Shown here: in pieces, positions 1-6,113 of the stretch | Position numbering within the stretch: position 1 is the first letter of the stretch | How the letters are laid out: every line of letters starts with the position of its first letter | Assembly (NCBI GenBank): GCA_947305035.1 | Contig: CAMZCV010000013.1 | Location: 1 to 11,858 of the forward strand | Reading direction: 5' to 3' | Source of the DNA: an uncultured Coriobacteriales bacterium | GTDB lineage: Bacteria > Actinomycetota > Coriobacteriia > Coriobacteriales > Atopobiaceae | DNA: 11,858 bases | Notes under the pieces: model-generated | The model's database searches: none | What the model was told of the DNA's origin: nothing | Seen by the model: the letters and a program-made list of their open reading frames with translations, nothing else | Translations under genes and position numbers: made by a program

Positions 1-30
1 TTATCGGGTTTATCCGCTAGAGTTGGAAAC

Positions 31-89
31 AAGGAGGAATTGAAAACATAATGAACACGCAGCTGGGGCGCCGTATCATTTCGAAGTGA
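31..89 (+). other. Possible 12-codon leader ORF with ribosome binding site upstream of deoC
   Basis: A good Shine-Dalgarno AAGGAGG (31-37) is followed at 51 by an ATG opening a 12-codon ORF, MNTQLGRRIISK, that stops with TGA at 87-89, 27 nt before deoC. The 13-nt spacing is longer than ideal. This could be a leader peptide, the relic of a gene start, or chance. The first 50 bases may also hold the 3' end of an upstream gene: all three frames hit stops at 18-20, 41-43 and 49-51, so nothing can be assigned. No hairpin or attenuator was recognised. Confidence 0.2.
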
Positions 90-116
90 CGCCAAGCCAT
101 GCAATGAAGGAGAACC

Positions 117-758
117 ATGGAGCTCAACGCCTATATCGATCACACCAACCTCAAGCCCAACGCCACTGCAGCAGACATCGAGCGCCTTTGCGATGAGGCC
201 CGTGCGCACGGTTTTGCCACCGTCGCCATCAACGGCTGCTGGACCGCGTTCGCAGCCGAGCGCCTTGCCGGGTCGGGTGTGGGCATCTCCACCTGCATCG
301 GATTCCCCTTGGGCGCCATGACCACCGAGGCCAAGGCCTTCGAGGCTGCCCGCGCCGTGGCGGATGGCACCACCGAGATCGACATGGTCGTGAATGTGGG
401 GCGCCTCATCCAGGGAGACGATGCCTACGTGACCCGTGACATCGCCGCCGTTGTGGAGGCCGCCCCGGGAGTTCCCGTTAAGGTGATCCTCGAGTGCTGC
501 CTGCTCGACGACGAGCAGATCGTGCGCGGATGCAAGGACAGCGTGGCGGCCGGCGCCGCCTTCGTGAAGACCAGCACGGGCTTCTCCAAGGGAGGGGCGA
601 CTCTGCACGATGTGGCCCTCATGCGTACAGCCGTGGGCGAGAAGTGCAAGGTCAAGGCCGCGGGCGGCATCCATAATGCCGACGAGGCACGCGCCATGAT
701 CGAGGCGGGAGCAGACCGCATTGGCACGAGCTCCGGCATCGCCATCGTGGAAGGATAG
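117..758 (+). CDS. deoC: Deoxyribose-phosphate aldolase
   Basis: This class I aldolase reversibly splits 2-deoxy-D-ribose 5-phosphate into glyceraldehyde 3-phosphate and acetaldehyde, the last step of deoxyribonucleoside catabolism in the cytoplasm. The 213-residue product covers the usual family length (about 210-260). Visible motifs are YIDHTNLKP at 6-14, TEIDMVVN at 86-93 with the catalytic Asp at 89, FVKTSTGF at 149-156 with the Schiff-base Lys at 151, VKAAGGI at 179-185 with the second active-site Lys at 180, and the phosphate-binding GTSSG near 203-207. The ATG at 117 is chosen because AAGGAG lies 4 nt upstream (107-112) and the protein begins at the conserved N-terminus. The next gene has its own promoter-like box just past the stop, so it need not depend on deoC transcription. 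No other deoxynucleoside catabolism gene lies in the window. Confidence 0.95.
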   Translation: MELNAYIDHTNLKPNATAADIERLCDEARAHGFATVAINGCWTAFAAERLAGSGVGISTCIGFPLGAMTTEAKAFEAARAVADGTTEIDMVVNVGRLIQGDDAYVTRDIAAVVEAAPGVPVKVILECCLLDDEQIVRGCKDSVAAGAAFVKTSTGFSKGGATLHDVALMRTAVGEKCKVKAAGGIHNADEARAMIEAGADRIGTSSGIAIVEG

Positions 759-776
759 GGGAGCCCCGCCTATAAT
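748..776 (+). promoter_or_regulatory. Candidate sigma-70 promoter for the MurT-like gene
   Basis: A perfect TATAAT lies at 771-776, 12 nt after the deoC stop codon. At 17-nt spacing there is only a weak -35 match (TGGAAG, 748-753; 3 of 6 to TTGACA). Transcription would start near 783, leaving a leader of about 25 nt before the GTG at 808. The -10 match is direct; promoter function is inferred. Confidence 0.5.
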
Positions 777-807
777 GGTGGCTGCTGGAACCTGCGGAGG
801 GAGACCT

Positions 808-2592
808 GTGTCGCAACCAAGGAAAAGCGTGCGCTTCTATGCTGCCATGGCCGCCGGAAAGGCAGCCAATGCCGTGCTGACCGCTCTCAGGCGGGCGGGT
901 GGACAGCTGCCGGGCGTCATCGCAGGGAAGATCGACCCGCAGTTCCTCGCACATATCGACAAGCCCGAGCACATCGTCTTCGTGACCGGGACCAACGGCA
1001 AGACCACCACGGCCAACCTTCTCGACGACCTTCTCGTCGACAACGGCTTCGACCTGGCTACCAACCGCGCGGGCAGCAACACGATCAACGGCATCGGAAG
1101 CTCGCTTATCAAGAACGCGACCCTCTCCGGCGAGCAGCGCAAGCAGGTTGCCTGCATGGAGCTCGATGAGCTCTCGAGCAGGCTCGTCCTGCCGCACATC
1201 ACACCCGACCTGCTGCTTGTGTGCAATCTCTACCGCGACTCGTTCATGCGCAACGCCAACCCCGACTACATCTTCAGCGTGCTCTCCGCGAGCATCTCGC
1301 CGGAGACCGAGCTCGTGCTCAACGCGGACGACCTCATCTCATGCCGCCTTGCCCCTCAGGCAAAGAAGCGCACGTACTACTCCATCGGCCGTCTCGCCGA
1401 CGATACGGACGACCCGCAGGGCATCGCGTGCGACCTCACCGCGTGCCCCGAGTGCGGCTCGGCGCTGGAATATGACTACTGCCACCTCCGCCATCTGGGA
1501 AAGGCGCGCTGCACGCGCTGCGGGTTCACCAATCCCGAGCCCGACTTCGAGGTGGTGCGCGTCGACCGCGAGGCAGGCACCTTCACCGTGCGCGAGAACC
1601 GCGAGCCCGGGGCGCCCGAGCACGACTACCGCATAGCGACCTACTCCATCACCAACCTGTACAACCTGCTTGCTGCCGTGACGGTGGCGCGCAGGATGGG
1701 CGTCTCTGCCGATGCCATCGCCGCGTCGCTCGACCGTGGCATCAACATCACCAAGCTGCGCTACAGCGATGAGGAGATTGCGGGCGTGCGCCTGATCAAC
1801 GCGGCTGCGAAGGGCGAGAACAGCACAGCCACGTCCACGGCCATCCAGAACATCTGCAGGGAGCCGGGGCGCAAGGCGGTGGCCTTCATCATGAGCGACT
1901 ACTATCTGGCCACCAACCCCTACTCGTCCGAATACACCGGCTGGTACTACCAGACCGACTTCGAGTATCTCGTCGATCCGCTCGTCGAGCAGGTCGTGGT
2001 GGTGGGTGCGCGCGGCGAGGACCTGATGCTGCGCCTCCTCCTCGCGGGCGTCGACCCCGCGCGCATCACGCTCGTTCCCGACGCCGAGGCGGGTGCACGC
2101 GCGCTGCGCCTCTCGGGTATCGACAACGTGGTTGTGGCCTACGACATCTTCAACGGAGACCAGGTCAAACGCCTGAACGCGGGGGTTCGCGAGCGTCTGG
2201 AGAAGGGCGACCTCGAACCCGAAACCGCAGCGCCTTCCGGTTCCGCGAGCGCTCCCGTTCCCGCGGGGCAGGGCGCGGGCTGCACCGTCGAGATCCTCTA
2301 CCCCGAGTTCGGCAACCAGGCGGGCGACAATGGCAACGCGCTCTACCTGCGGTCCTGCCTCCCGGGGGCGACCTTCATCGAGACGGCCTACGGCGAGGAG
2401 CCCGCGTTTGCCACGCGCGACGTCTCGGCCGTCATCTTGGCGAGCGTCACCGAGCGCCACCAGCAGCTTGCGCCGCCGAGCTGCTGGGCAGCTCGTTCGG
2501 CACGCCCGATGGGGGAGAGGTGCAGGGCCTCGGCGTCCTGCCCTTCTCCGTGCGTACCGACATGCCCAAACGCTATCTTTGCTCGGCCGTAG
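808..2592 (+). CDS. MurT-like Mur ligase fused to the N-terminal part of a GatD-like amidotransferase; C-terminus frameshifted
   Basis: The GTG at 808 is chosen because GGAGGGAG lies just upstream (796-803) and upstream in-frame starts fall before the ribosome site or inside deoC. The N-terminal part is a MurT-type ligase: ATP-binding GTNGKTTT at 61-68, the TNRAGSN segment near 85-91, ELDE near 118-121, and a zinc-ribbon Cys pair set CPEC (213-216) and CTRC (235-238) typical of MurT. A DUF1727-type C-terminal region follows to about residue 455. Canonical MurT with GatD amidates the D-Glu of lipid II. An Ala/Pro/Ser/Gly linker (about 469-491) then leads into a GatD-like start, VEILYPEFGNQAGDNGNALY. 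After ASVTERHQQL (about nt 2469) the frame is lost, and the last 40 or so residues to the TAG at 2592 look like out-of-frame Ser/Arg/Pro/Cys noise. The ligase half should be intact. The canonical MurT motif before DFE is altered, so D-Glu amidation is not certain. Confidence 0.8.
   Translation: MSQPRKSVRFYAAMAAGKAANAVLTALRRAGGQLPGVIAGKIDPQFLAHIDKPEHIVFVTGTNGKTTTANLLDDLLVDNGFDLATNRAGSNTINGIGSSLIKNATLSGEQRKQVACMELDELSSRLVLPHITPDLLLVCNLYRDSFMRNANPDYIFSVLSASISPETELVLNADDLISCRLAPQAKKRTYYSIGRLADDTDDPQGIACDLTACPECGSALEYDYCHLRHLGKARCTRCGFTNPEPDFEVVRVDREAGTFTVRENREPGAPEHDYRIATYSITNLYNLLAAVTVARRMGVSADAIAASLDRGINITKLRYSDEEIAGVRLINAAAKGENSTATSTAIQNICREPGRKAVAFIMSDYYLATNPYSSEYTGWYYQTDFEYLVDPLVEQVVVVGARGEDLMLRLLLAGVDPARITLVPDAEAGARALRLSGIDNVVVAYDIFNGDQVKRLNAGVRERLEKGDLEPETAAPSGSASAPVPAGQGAGCTVEILYPEFGNQAGDNGNALYLRSCLPGATFIETAYGEEPAFATRDVSAVILASVTERHQQLAPPSCWAARSARPMGERCRASASCPSPCVPTCPNAIFARP
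2460..2487. repeat. Perfect 9-bp inverted repeat at the frameshift point
   Basis: CCAGCAGCT (2460-2468) and its reverse complement AGCTGCTGG (2479-2487) flank a 10-nt loop (2469-2478). GatD-like homology leaves one frame just before the loop and resumes in the other just after its start. Such structures favour polymerase slippage or deletion and also cause sequencing or assembly errors. Confidence 0.75.
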
Positions 2593-2948
2593 GCTCCTTT
2601 GATGCTGGCGAGGGTCGAGACCCCCTGCAGCTTCTGGGCTTCAAGATCCAGTTCACGCAGACGCAGGTCGATCCCGCGGGCGAACAGGTTCCGTTCTGCA
2701 CCCTCGACCGGGGCTGGGGCATCTCCGAAGGCAGCGCGCAGGAGGGCTTCCGCCGCGGCGGGCTTATCGCCACGTGGCTGCTCGGTCCCATCCTGCCCAC
2801 GAATCCCGAGTTCATGCGCTGGTTCTGCGAGAAGATCACGGGTTCGCCCGTGGCGCTGGCCTTCGAGGACGAGGCGCGCGCAGCCTACGATATGCGCCGC
2901 GCCGAGCTCACGCACCCGCTTCCCAAGGGCAAGTCCATCAACCCGTAG
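2472..2948 (+). pseudogene. Out-of-frame remainder of the GatD-like amidotransferase domain
   Basis: This frame carries the rest of the GatD-like domain of the preceding gene: AAELLGSSFGTPDGGEVQ, then GLGVLPFSV, LLGFKIQF and the C-terminal GLIATWLLGPILPTNPEF, ending at TAG 2946-2948. It lines up with GatD landmarks as I recall them (CGGYQ-LG-TPDG-GLG, the GFENHGG region, GTYLHGPLLPKNPE). The catalytic His of the last motif is Leu here (codon 2781-2783). The segment that would carry the Cys nucleophile appears missing; about 30 residues are lost relative to GatD. An internal GTG (2520) has no well-spaced ribosome site, so separate translation is doubtful. The simplest reading is a fused gene (808-2948) broken by a small out-of-frame deletion. 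A sequencing error or strain-specific loss is possible. Confidence 0.65.
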
Positions 2949-3009
2949 CGGGATCCTCATCTGCGCCGCGCGCCTTCGCGTTCGGCTTTCTCCAACGCGC
3001 TCGTTCCGA

Positions 3010-3020
3010 TGCGCTAACAT
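3010..3020 (+). promoter_or_regulatory. Candidate -10 region for the esterase operon
   Basis: TGCGCTAACAT (3010-3020) contains TAACAT, 4 of 6 to TATAAT, 37 nt before the esterase ATG. No convincing -35 is seen. Almost the same 11-mer (TGCGCTAAGAT) lies at 5951-5961, at a similar distance from the start of the kinase operon, which raises its credibility. Confidence 0.35.
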
Positions 3021-3056
3021 AGAGGGTGTCCAGCACGCAAAGGAATCGAGGCACCC

Positions 3057-3830
3057 ATGAACCGCGAACCCGTATCCTGGTGGAGCGACCATCTGCAGAA
3101 GGACATCAACCTGATCGTCTACGGCGACGGGGGCTATCCCGTCGTGGTCTTCCAAACCCAGGGCTCCAAGTGCAACAACTTCGAGGATTTCGGCATGATC
3201 GACACCCTCTCCGACTACCTGGAGGAGGGCATCATCCAGATCTTCTCGGTTGACAACTTCGACGAGGACAGCTGGTCCGCCTACGGTGCCGACCCCGCTT
3301 GGCGCGCCGAGCGCCAGGAGGCGTACTTCTCCTTCGTCACCGAGGAGCTCATCCCCTACGTGGCGTACCGCAACGGCACCGACCTGCGCCCGCTCGCCAT
3401 GGGCTGCTCCATGGGCGCAACGCACGCCGTCATCGCCGTGCTCCGCCGCCCCGACCTCTTCCAGGGCTGCATCGCCCTTTCGGGCGTGTACGACGCCAAC
3501 TACTTCTTCGGCGGCTATATGGACGGTACCCTCTACGAGAACTCGCCGGCCACCTTCATGCCCAACATGCCGTTCGACCACCCCTATGTCCAGACCTACA
3601 GCCAGCGCCAGATCGTGCTCTGCGTGGGCCAGGGCGCTTGGGAGGACGAGGGCATCCGCACCCAGCGCATCATCGACGAGTCGTTCCGCGTCCGCGGCAT
3701 CTCGGCATGGTTCGACTACTGGGGCCACGACGTCAACCACGACTGGCCGTGGTGGAAGAAGCAGGTGCGCTACTTCCTCCCCATCGTCCTCGACGACATC
3801 AAGAACATGCTCGACGCAGGGACCTACTAG
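3057..3830 (+). CDS. Esterase-family alpha/beta hydrolase
   Basis: The 257-residue product, without signal peptide or membrane segment, resembles the putative esterase family (PF00756-type alpha/beta hydrolases). The nucleophile elbow is GCSMG at 116-120 with Ser118. Candidate acids lie in GAWEDEG (193-199), and the catalytic His is probably 224 or 228 within GHDVNHDW (223-230). The substrate is unknown; the family includes carboxylesterases and acyltransferases. The ATG at 3057 has GAGG 5 nt upstream (3048-3051). It heads a three-gene operon: the ATP-grasp gene starts 21 nt after its stop, and the membrane protein follows closely. I recall this type of esterase beside this type of ATP-grasp ligase in other Gram-positive bacteria, which suggests joint action, perhaps releasing or transferring the product of the ligase. 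That role is inference. Confidence 0.75.
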   Translation: MNREPVSWWSDHLQKDINLIVYGDGGYPVVVFQTQGSKCNNFEDFGMIDTLSDYLEEGIIQIFSVDNFDEDSWSAYGADPAWRAERQEAYFSFVTEELIPYVAYRNGTDLRPLAMGCSMGATHAVIAVLRRPDLFQGCIALSGVYDANYFFGGYMDGTLYENSPATFMPNMPFDHPYVQTYSQRQIVLCVGQGAWEDEGIRTQRIIDESFRVRGISAWFDYWGHDVNHDWPWWKKQVRYFLPIVLDDIKNMLDAGTY

Positions 3831-3851
3831 CGAACCCATCCGAGGAGCATC

Positions 3852-5009
3852 ATGAACTTCATCTTCATCTCCCCCCAGTTCCCCGAGACCTACTGGAACT
3901 GGTGCGACCGCCTGCGCAAAAACGGCGTGAACGTGCTCGGCATCGGAGACACACCCTATGACAACATCCCCGGGCAGCTCAAGGGCGTCCTCACCGAGTA
4001 CTACTACCTGCCTTCGCTGGAGGAGTACGGGAAGATCGACTGGATCGAGTCGAACAACGAGTACTGGCTGGGGCTCGACGCCAGGCTCCGCGACGATTTC
4101 AACGTGACCACCGGCGCCGGCGCTGCGCAGGTTGCGACGTGGCAGAGCAAAGCCGGCATGAAGCCGCTCTACGCAGCGGGCGGCGTTCCCACCGCACGCC
4201 AGGTTCGCGTTGCGGGTGCGGACGACGCCGAGGCAGCACGCGCCTTCGCCGCGGAGGTTGGGTTCCCGCTGTTCGCCAAGCCCGAGAAGGGCGTGGGCTC
4301 GGGTGGGGCGCATGCTGTGGCGGACGAGGGGGAGCTCGAGACGTTCCTTTCCCAGATAGGGGAGGACCCCTACGTGCTCGAGGAGTTCGTGACGGGCGAC
4401 ATCTGCAGCTACGATGCCATTCTCGACAGCCAGGGCAACCCGCTGTTCGAGAACCAGGAGGAGTTCCCGCCCTCCATGGAGGAGGTCGTTCGCCTGCAGC
4501 TCGACGTGAGCTATTTCTCGCGTCCCGCGGTCGACCCCAAGCTCCAGGCGCTCGGACGCGCCGCAGCCAAGTCGTTCGGGCTCGGCAGCCGCTTCGTGCA
4601 TATGGAGTTCTTCCGCCTTTCCGAGGCGAAGCCGGGTCTCGGCGACGTGGGTGATTACGTGGGACTCGAGGTCAACGTGCGACCGCCCGGAGGCTTCACG
4701 CCCGACATCATCAACTTCGCGCACTCCGCCGACGTCTACCAGATCTGGGCGGATATGGTGTGCTTCGACGAGCGCCGCACGCCCGAGAGCGATGATCAGG
4801 GCTTCTGCGTGTATGCGTCGCGCCGCGACATCTATACCTACGCGCACAGCGACGAAGAGGTGCGCGGCCGCTATGGAAGCGCCATCCGCATGAGCGGGCG
4901 CATGGCCGATGCCCTCTCCGACGACCTTGGCAACTCGTTCTACATGGCTCGCTTCGCAACCGAAGAGGAGCTCGAAGAGTTCGTGTCGTTCGTCCAGACG
5001 CAGGCGTAG
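3852..5009 (+). CDS. ATP-grasp family carboxylate-amine ligase
   Basis: The 385-residue cytoplasmic protein has an N-terminal pre-ATP-grasp Rossmann-like part (from MNFIFISPQFPE) and an ATP-grasp fold. Visible motifs are the ATP-binding Lys in FAKP (Lys143), the glycine-rich loop GVGSGG (147-152), the hinge VLEEF (175-179) followed by VTGD, and the metal/phosphate-binding residues in VHMEFF (250-254) and GLEVNVRPPGG (271-281: Glu273, Asn275, Arg277). These enzymes activate a carboxylate as acyl-phosphate and join it to an amine or thiol; the substrates here are unknown. The ATG at 3852 has GAGGAG 4 nt upstream. The gene lies between an esterase and a membrane-anchored helical protein, with a 4-nt gap to the latter. 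Residues 55-62 (SLEEYGKI) may mark a loss of about 20 residues compared with relatives I remember, but the frame is intact and the catalytic core complete. Confidence 0.85.
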   Translation: MNFIFISPQFPETYWNWCDRLRKNGVNVLGIGDTPYDNIPGQLKGVLTEYYYLPSLEEYGKIDWIESNNEYWLGLDARLRDDFNVTTGAGAAQVATWQSKAGMKPLYAAGGVPTARQVRVAGADDAEAARAFAAEVGFPLFAKPEKGVGSGGAHAVADEGELETFLSQIGEDPYVLEEFVTGDICSYDAILDSQGNPLFENQEEFPPSMEEVVRLQLDVSYFSRPAVDPKLQALGRAAAKSFGLGSRFVHMEFFRLSEAKPGLGDVGDYVGLEVNVRPPGGFTPDIINFAHSADVYQIWADMVCFDERRTPESDDQGFCVYASRRDIYTYAHSDEEVRGRYGSAIRMSGRMADALSDDLGNSFYMARFATEEELEEFVSFVQTQA

Positions 5010-5013
5010 GGCT

Positions 5014-5883
5014 ATGAGCCTGAAGAGCGAAGGATCTTCCAAGTACCGCGACGCCGCTCCCGTGAAGGTTGCGGGGGCGTGGAGGCGCAACGTCGCCATC
5101 ATCAATGTCGTGGCGATCTCTATCCTCGTTATCGTCTCCCTCGGATACATCTTCGCGCAGGATGCACCGGGCTATCTGTTCTGGGTGCTCCTCGTTGCCG
5201 ACGTGTGCATCCTGTACACCCAGTGGGTTCTCAAGACGAGGAACACCGCCGAGGTCATGAAGATCATCTCGCACGATTGCGACCCCGACAAGCTCATCAA
5301 GGTCATCGACATGATCGAGCCCGCGCTGCACAACAAGACCGATCGGCAGTCGTTCCATTCCATCTATGCCGTCTGCTGCTCGCAGATGGGCTATGACGAT
5401 ATCGCCCTCGAGTGGGCAAGCCACCTTGAGGCGGAGAATCCCCGCAACGCCCGCATCCGCTTTACGGTGGCCAGCGTCCGAACCGCCGTGGCGAAGCACC
5501 GAAACGACGCCGGCACGCTCCAGGCGATGCGCTCCCTCGTGGCGGCGATCAGCGCCGGTGCGGGACGGGATATCGAGCTCACAAACGCCGCAGATGCCCT
5601 GATTGCAGCGATTGACCGCAAGCTTGCGCTGATGGCGGGCAATTATGCGCAAGTCCGCGAGCTCAACGACGTGATCGCACGTTATGCCGTCAACCCGCAG
5701 GCGAAGCTTTCGAACGAGTACGACAGGGCAGAGCTCGAGGACGCGCTGGGCAATACCGCTGCGGCATGGCAGCACTACTCGCGTGTTGCCGAGCAAGGCG
5801 GAACGCTCGCCATCCGCGGATTGGCGGAGAGCTGGCTCGCGGCGCACAGCCTTTCCCAGGGCAGCGAAGGGGCGGCGATCTGA
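5014..5883 (+). CDS. Membrane-anchored protein with TPR-like helical domain
   Basis: I do not recognise a named family. The 289-residue product has a basic N-terminus (1-26), two closely spaced hydrophobic segments (about 27-47 and 52-72), and a soluble alpha-helical part (about 80-280) with TPR-like helix pairs, for example SIYAVCCSQMGYDDIALEWA and RAELEDALGNTAAAWQHYS. By the positive-inside rule, the basic N-terminus and the Lys/Arg after the second segment suggest both ends face the cytoplasm. The ATG at 5014 lies 4 nt after the ATP-grasp stop and no strong ribosome site is present, so translational coupling is likely. An in-frame extension upstream would run inside the ATP-grasp gene and is a Ser/Arg-rich shadow. 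It could serve as a membrane scaffold for the esterase and ligase; that is inference. Confidence 0.75.
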   Translation: MSLKSEGSSKYRDAAPVKVAGAWRRNVAIINVVAISILVIVSLGYIFAQDAPGYLFWVLLVADVCILYTQWVLKTRNTAEVMKIISHDCDPDKLIKVIDMIEPALHNKTDRQSFHSIYAVCCSQMGYDDIALEWASHLEAENPRNARIRFTVASVRTAVAKHRNDAGTLQAMRSLVAAISAGAGRDIELTNAADALIAAIDRKLALMAGNYAQVRELNDVIARYAVNPQAKLSNEYDRAELEDALGNTAAAWQHYSRVAEQGGTLAIRGLAESWLAAHSLSQGSEGAAI

Positions 5884-5892
5884 CGTCAGCAG

Positions 5893-5925
5893 GTAAAGAG
5901 CTTATGGGTCTTTTACCGCTCTTTT
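5893..5925 (+). terminator. Weak AT-rich hairpin after the esterase operon
   Basis: GTAAAGA (5893-5899) can pair with TCTTTTAC (5909-5916) with one bulge. Alternatively AAAGAG (5895-5900) can pair with CTCTTT (5919-5924). Stems are short and there is no clean T-tract, so this is at best a weak or Rho-assisted end. Confidence 0.2.
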
Positions 5926-5950
5926 GCTGTTCTCGCGAAACAGACATTCC

Positions 5951-5961
5951 TGCGCTAAGAT
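5951..5961 (+). promoter_or_regulatory. Candidate -10 region for the kinase operon
   Basis: TGCGCTAAGAT (5951-5961), with TAAGAT as the -10-like hexamer, lies 39 nt before the small TTG ORF at 6000. It matches the element at 3010-3020 in 10 of 11 positions. A perfect TTGACA at 5984-5989 downstream has no matching -10 at normal spacing. Confidence 0.35.
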
Positions 5962-5999
5962 ATACGGGGTTTGTCGGCGTTATTTGACAAGGAACAGCA

Positions 6000-6113
6000 T
6001 TGATTGCACGAGAGTCCACTCCCGGAGACCACCGCGAGCGCGTCGCCAGTATGCAGGGCGGCGCGCGCATCGGTTATCTCGCGCCCTCCGGGGGCGGGAA
6101 GGGCAACTCGTGA
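6000..6113 (+). CDS. Possible 37-residue small protein overlapping the kinase start
   Basis: A TTG at 6000, preceded by AAGGA (5989-5993) at 6-nt spacing, opens an ORF starting MIARESTPGDHRERVASMQ and ending GYLAPSGGGKGNS. Its TGA (6111-6113) overlaps the GTG start of the sensor kinase (6110-6112) in a GTGA junction, the usual geometry of translational coupling. An internal ATG at 6051 would give a 20-residue version. There is no hydrophobic segment or signal peptide, and the Gly/Ser-rich C-terminus resembles nothing I recognise. It could be a regulatory leader, a small protein acting with the kinase, or simply untranslated 5' leader. Confidence 0.35.
   Translation: MIARESTPGDHRERVASMQGGARIGYLAPSGGGKGNS

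Noticed and set aside
721..807. In-frame upstream extension of the MurT-like gene, including an ATG at 775
   Set aside because: The extension overlaps deoC and the TATAAT box and has no ribosome site; GTG 808 has a strong one.
2511..2517. G-run GGGGGAG as a programmed frameshift site
   Set aside because: It does not fit the X XXY YYZ pattern in the zero frame, and homology changes frame about 40 nt earlier.
2388..5150. A 920-codon open frame on the minus strand
   Set aside because: It lies opposite the GatD-like region, esterase and ATP-grasp genes with clear motifs; its product is Ala/Val/Arg/His/Glu-rich with no recognisable domain. It is a product of high GC and codon bias.
5881..5888. 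Palindrome TGACGTCA
   Set aside because: It coincides with the stop codon of the membrane protein; an isolated 8-bp palindrome is expected by chance.
5904..5987. A 27-codon ORF starting MGLLPLFCC
   Set aside because: It has a weak ribosome site and would run through the candidate promoter of the next operon.
5984..5989. Perfect TTGACA as a -35 box
   Set aside because: The position 17 nt downstream (6007-6012, CACGAG) has no resemblance to a -10 box. The same applies to TTGACA at 9841-9846.
5924..6109. In-frame upstream extension of the sensor kinase
   Set aside because: It is Arg-rich with no domain, has no good ribosome site, and overlaps the promoter-like region; GTG 6110 has GGGAAGGG upstream and precedes the membrane segments.
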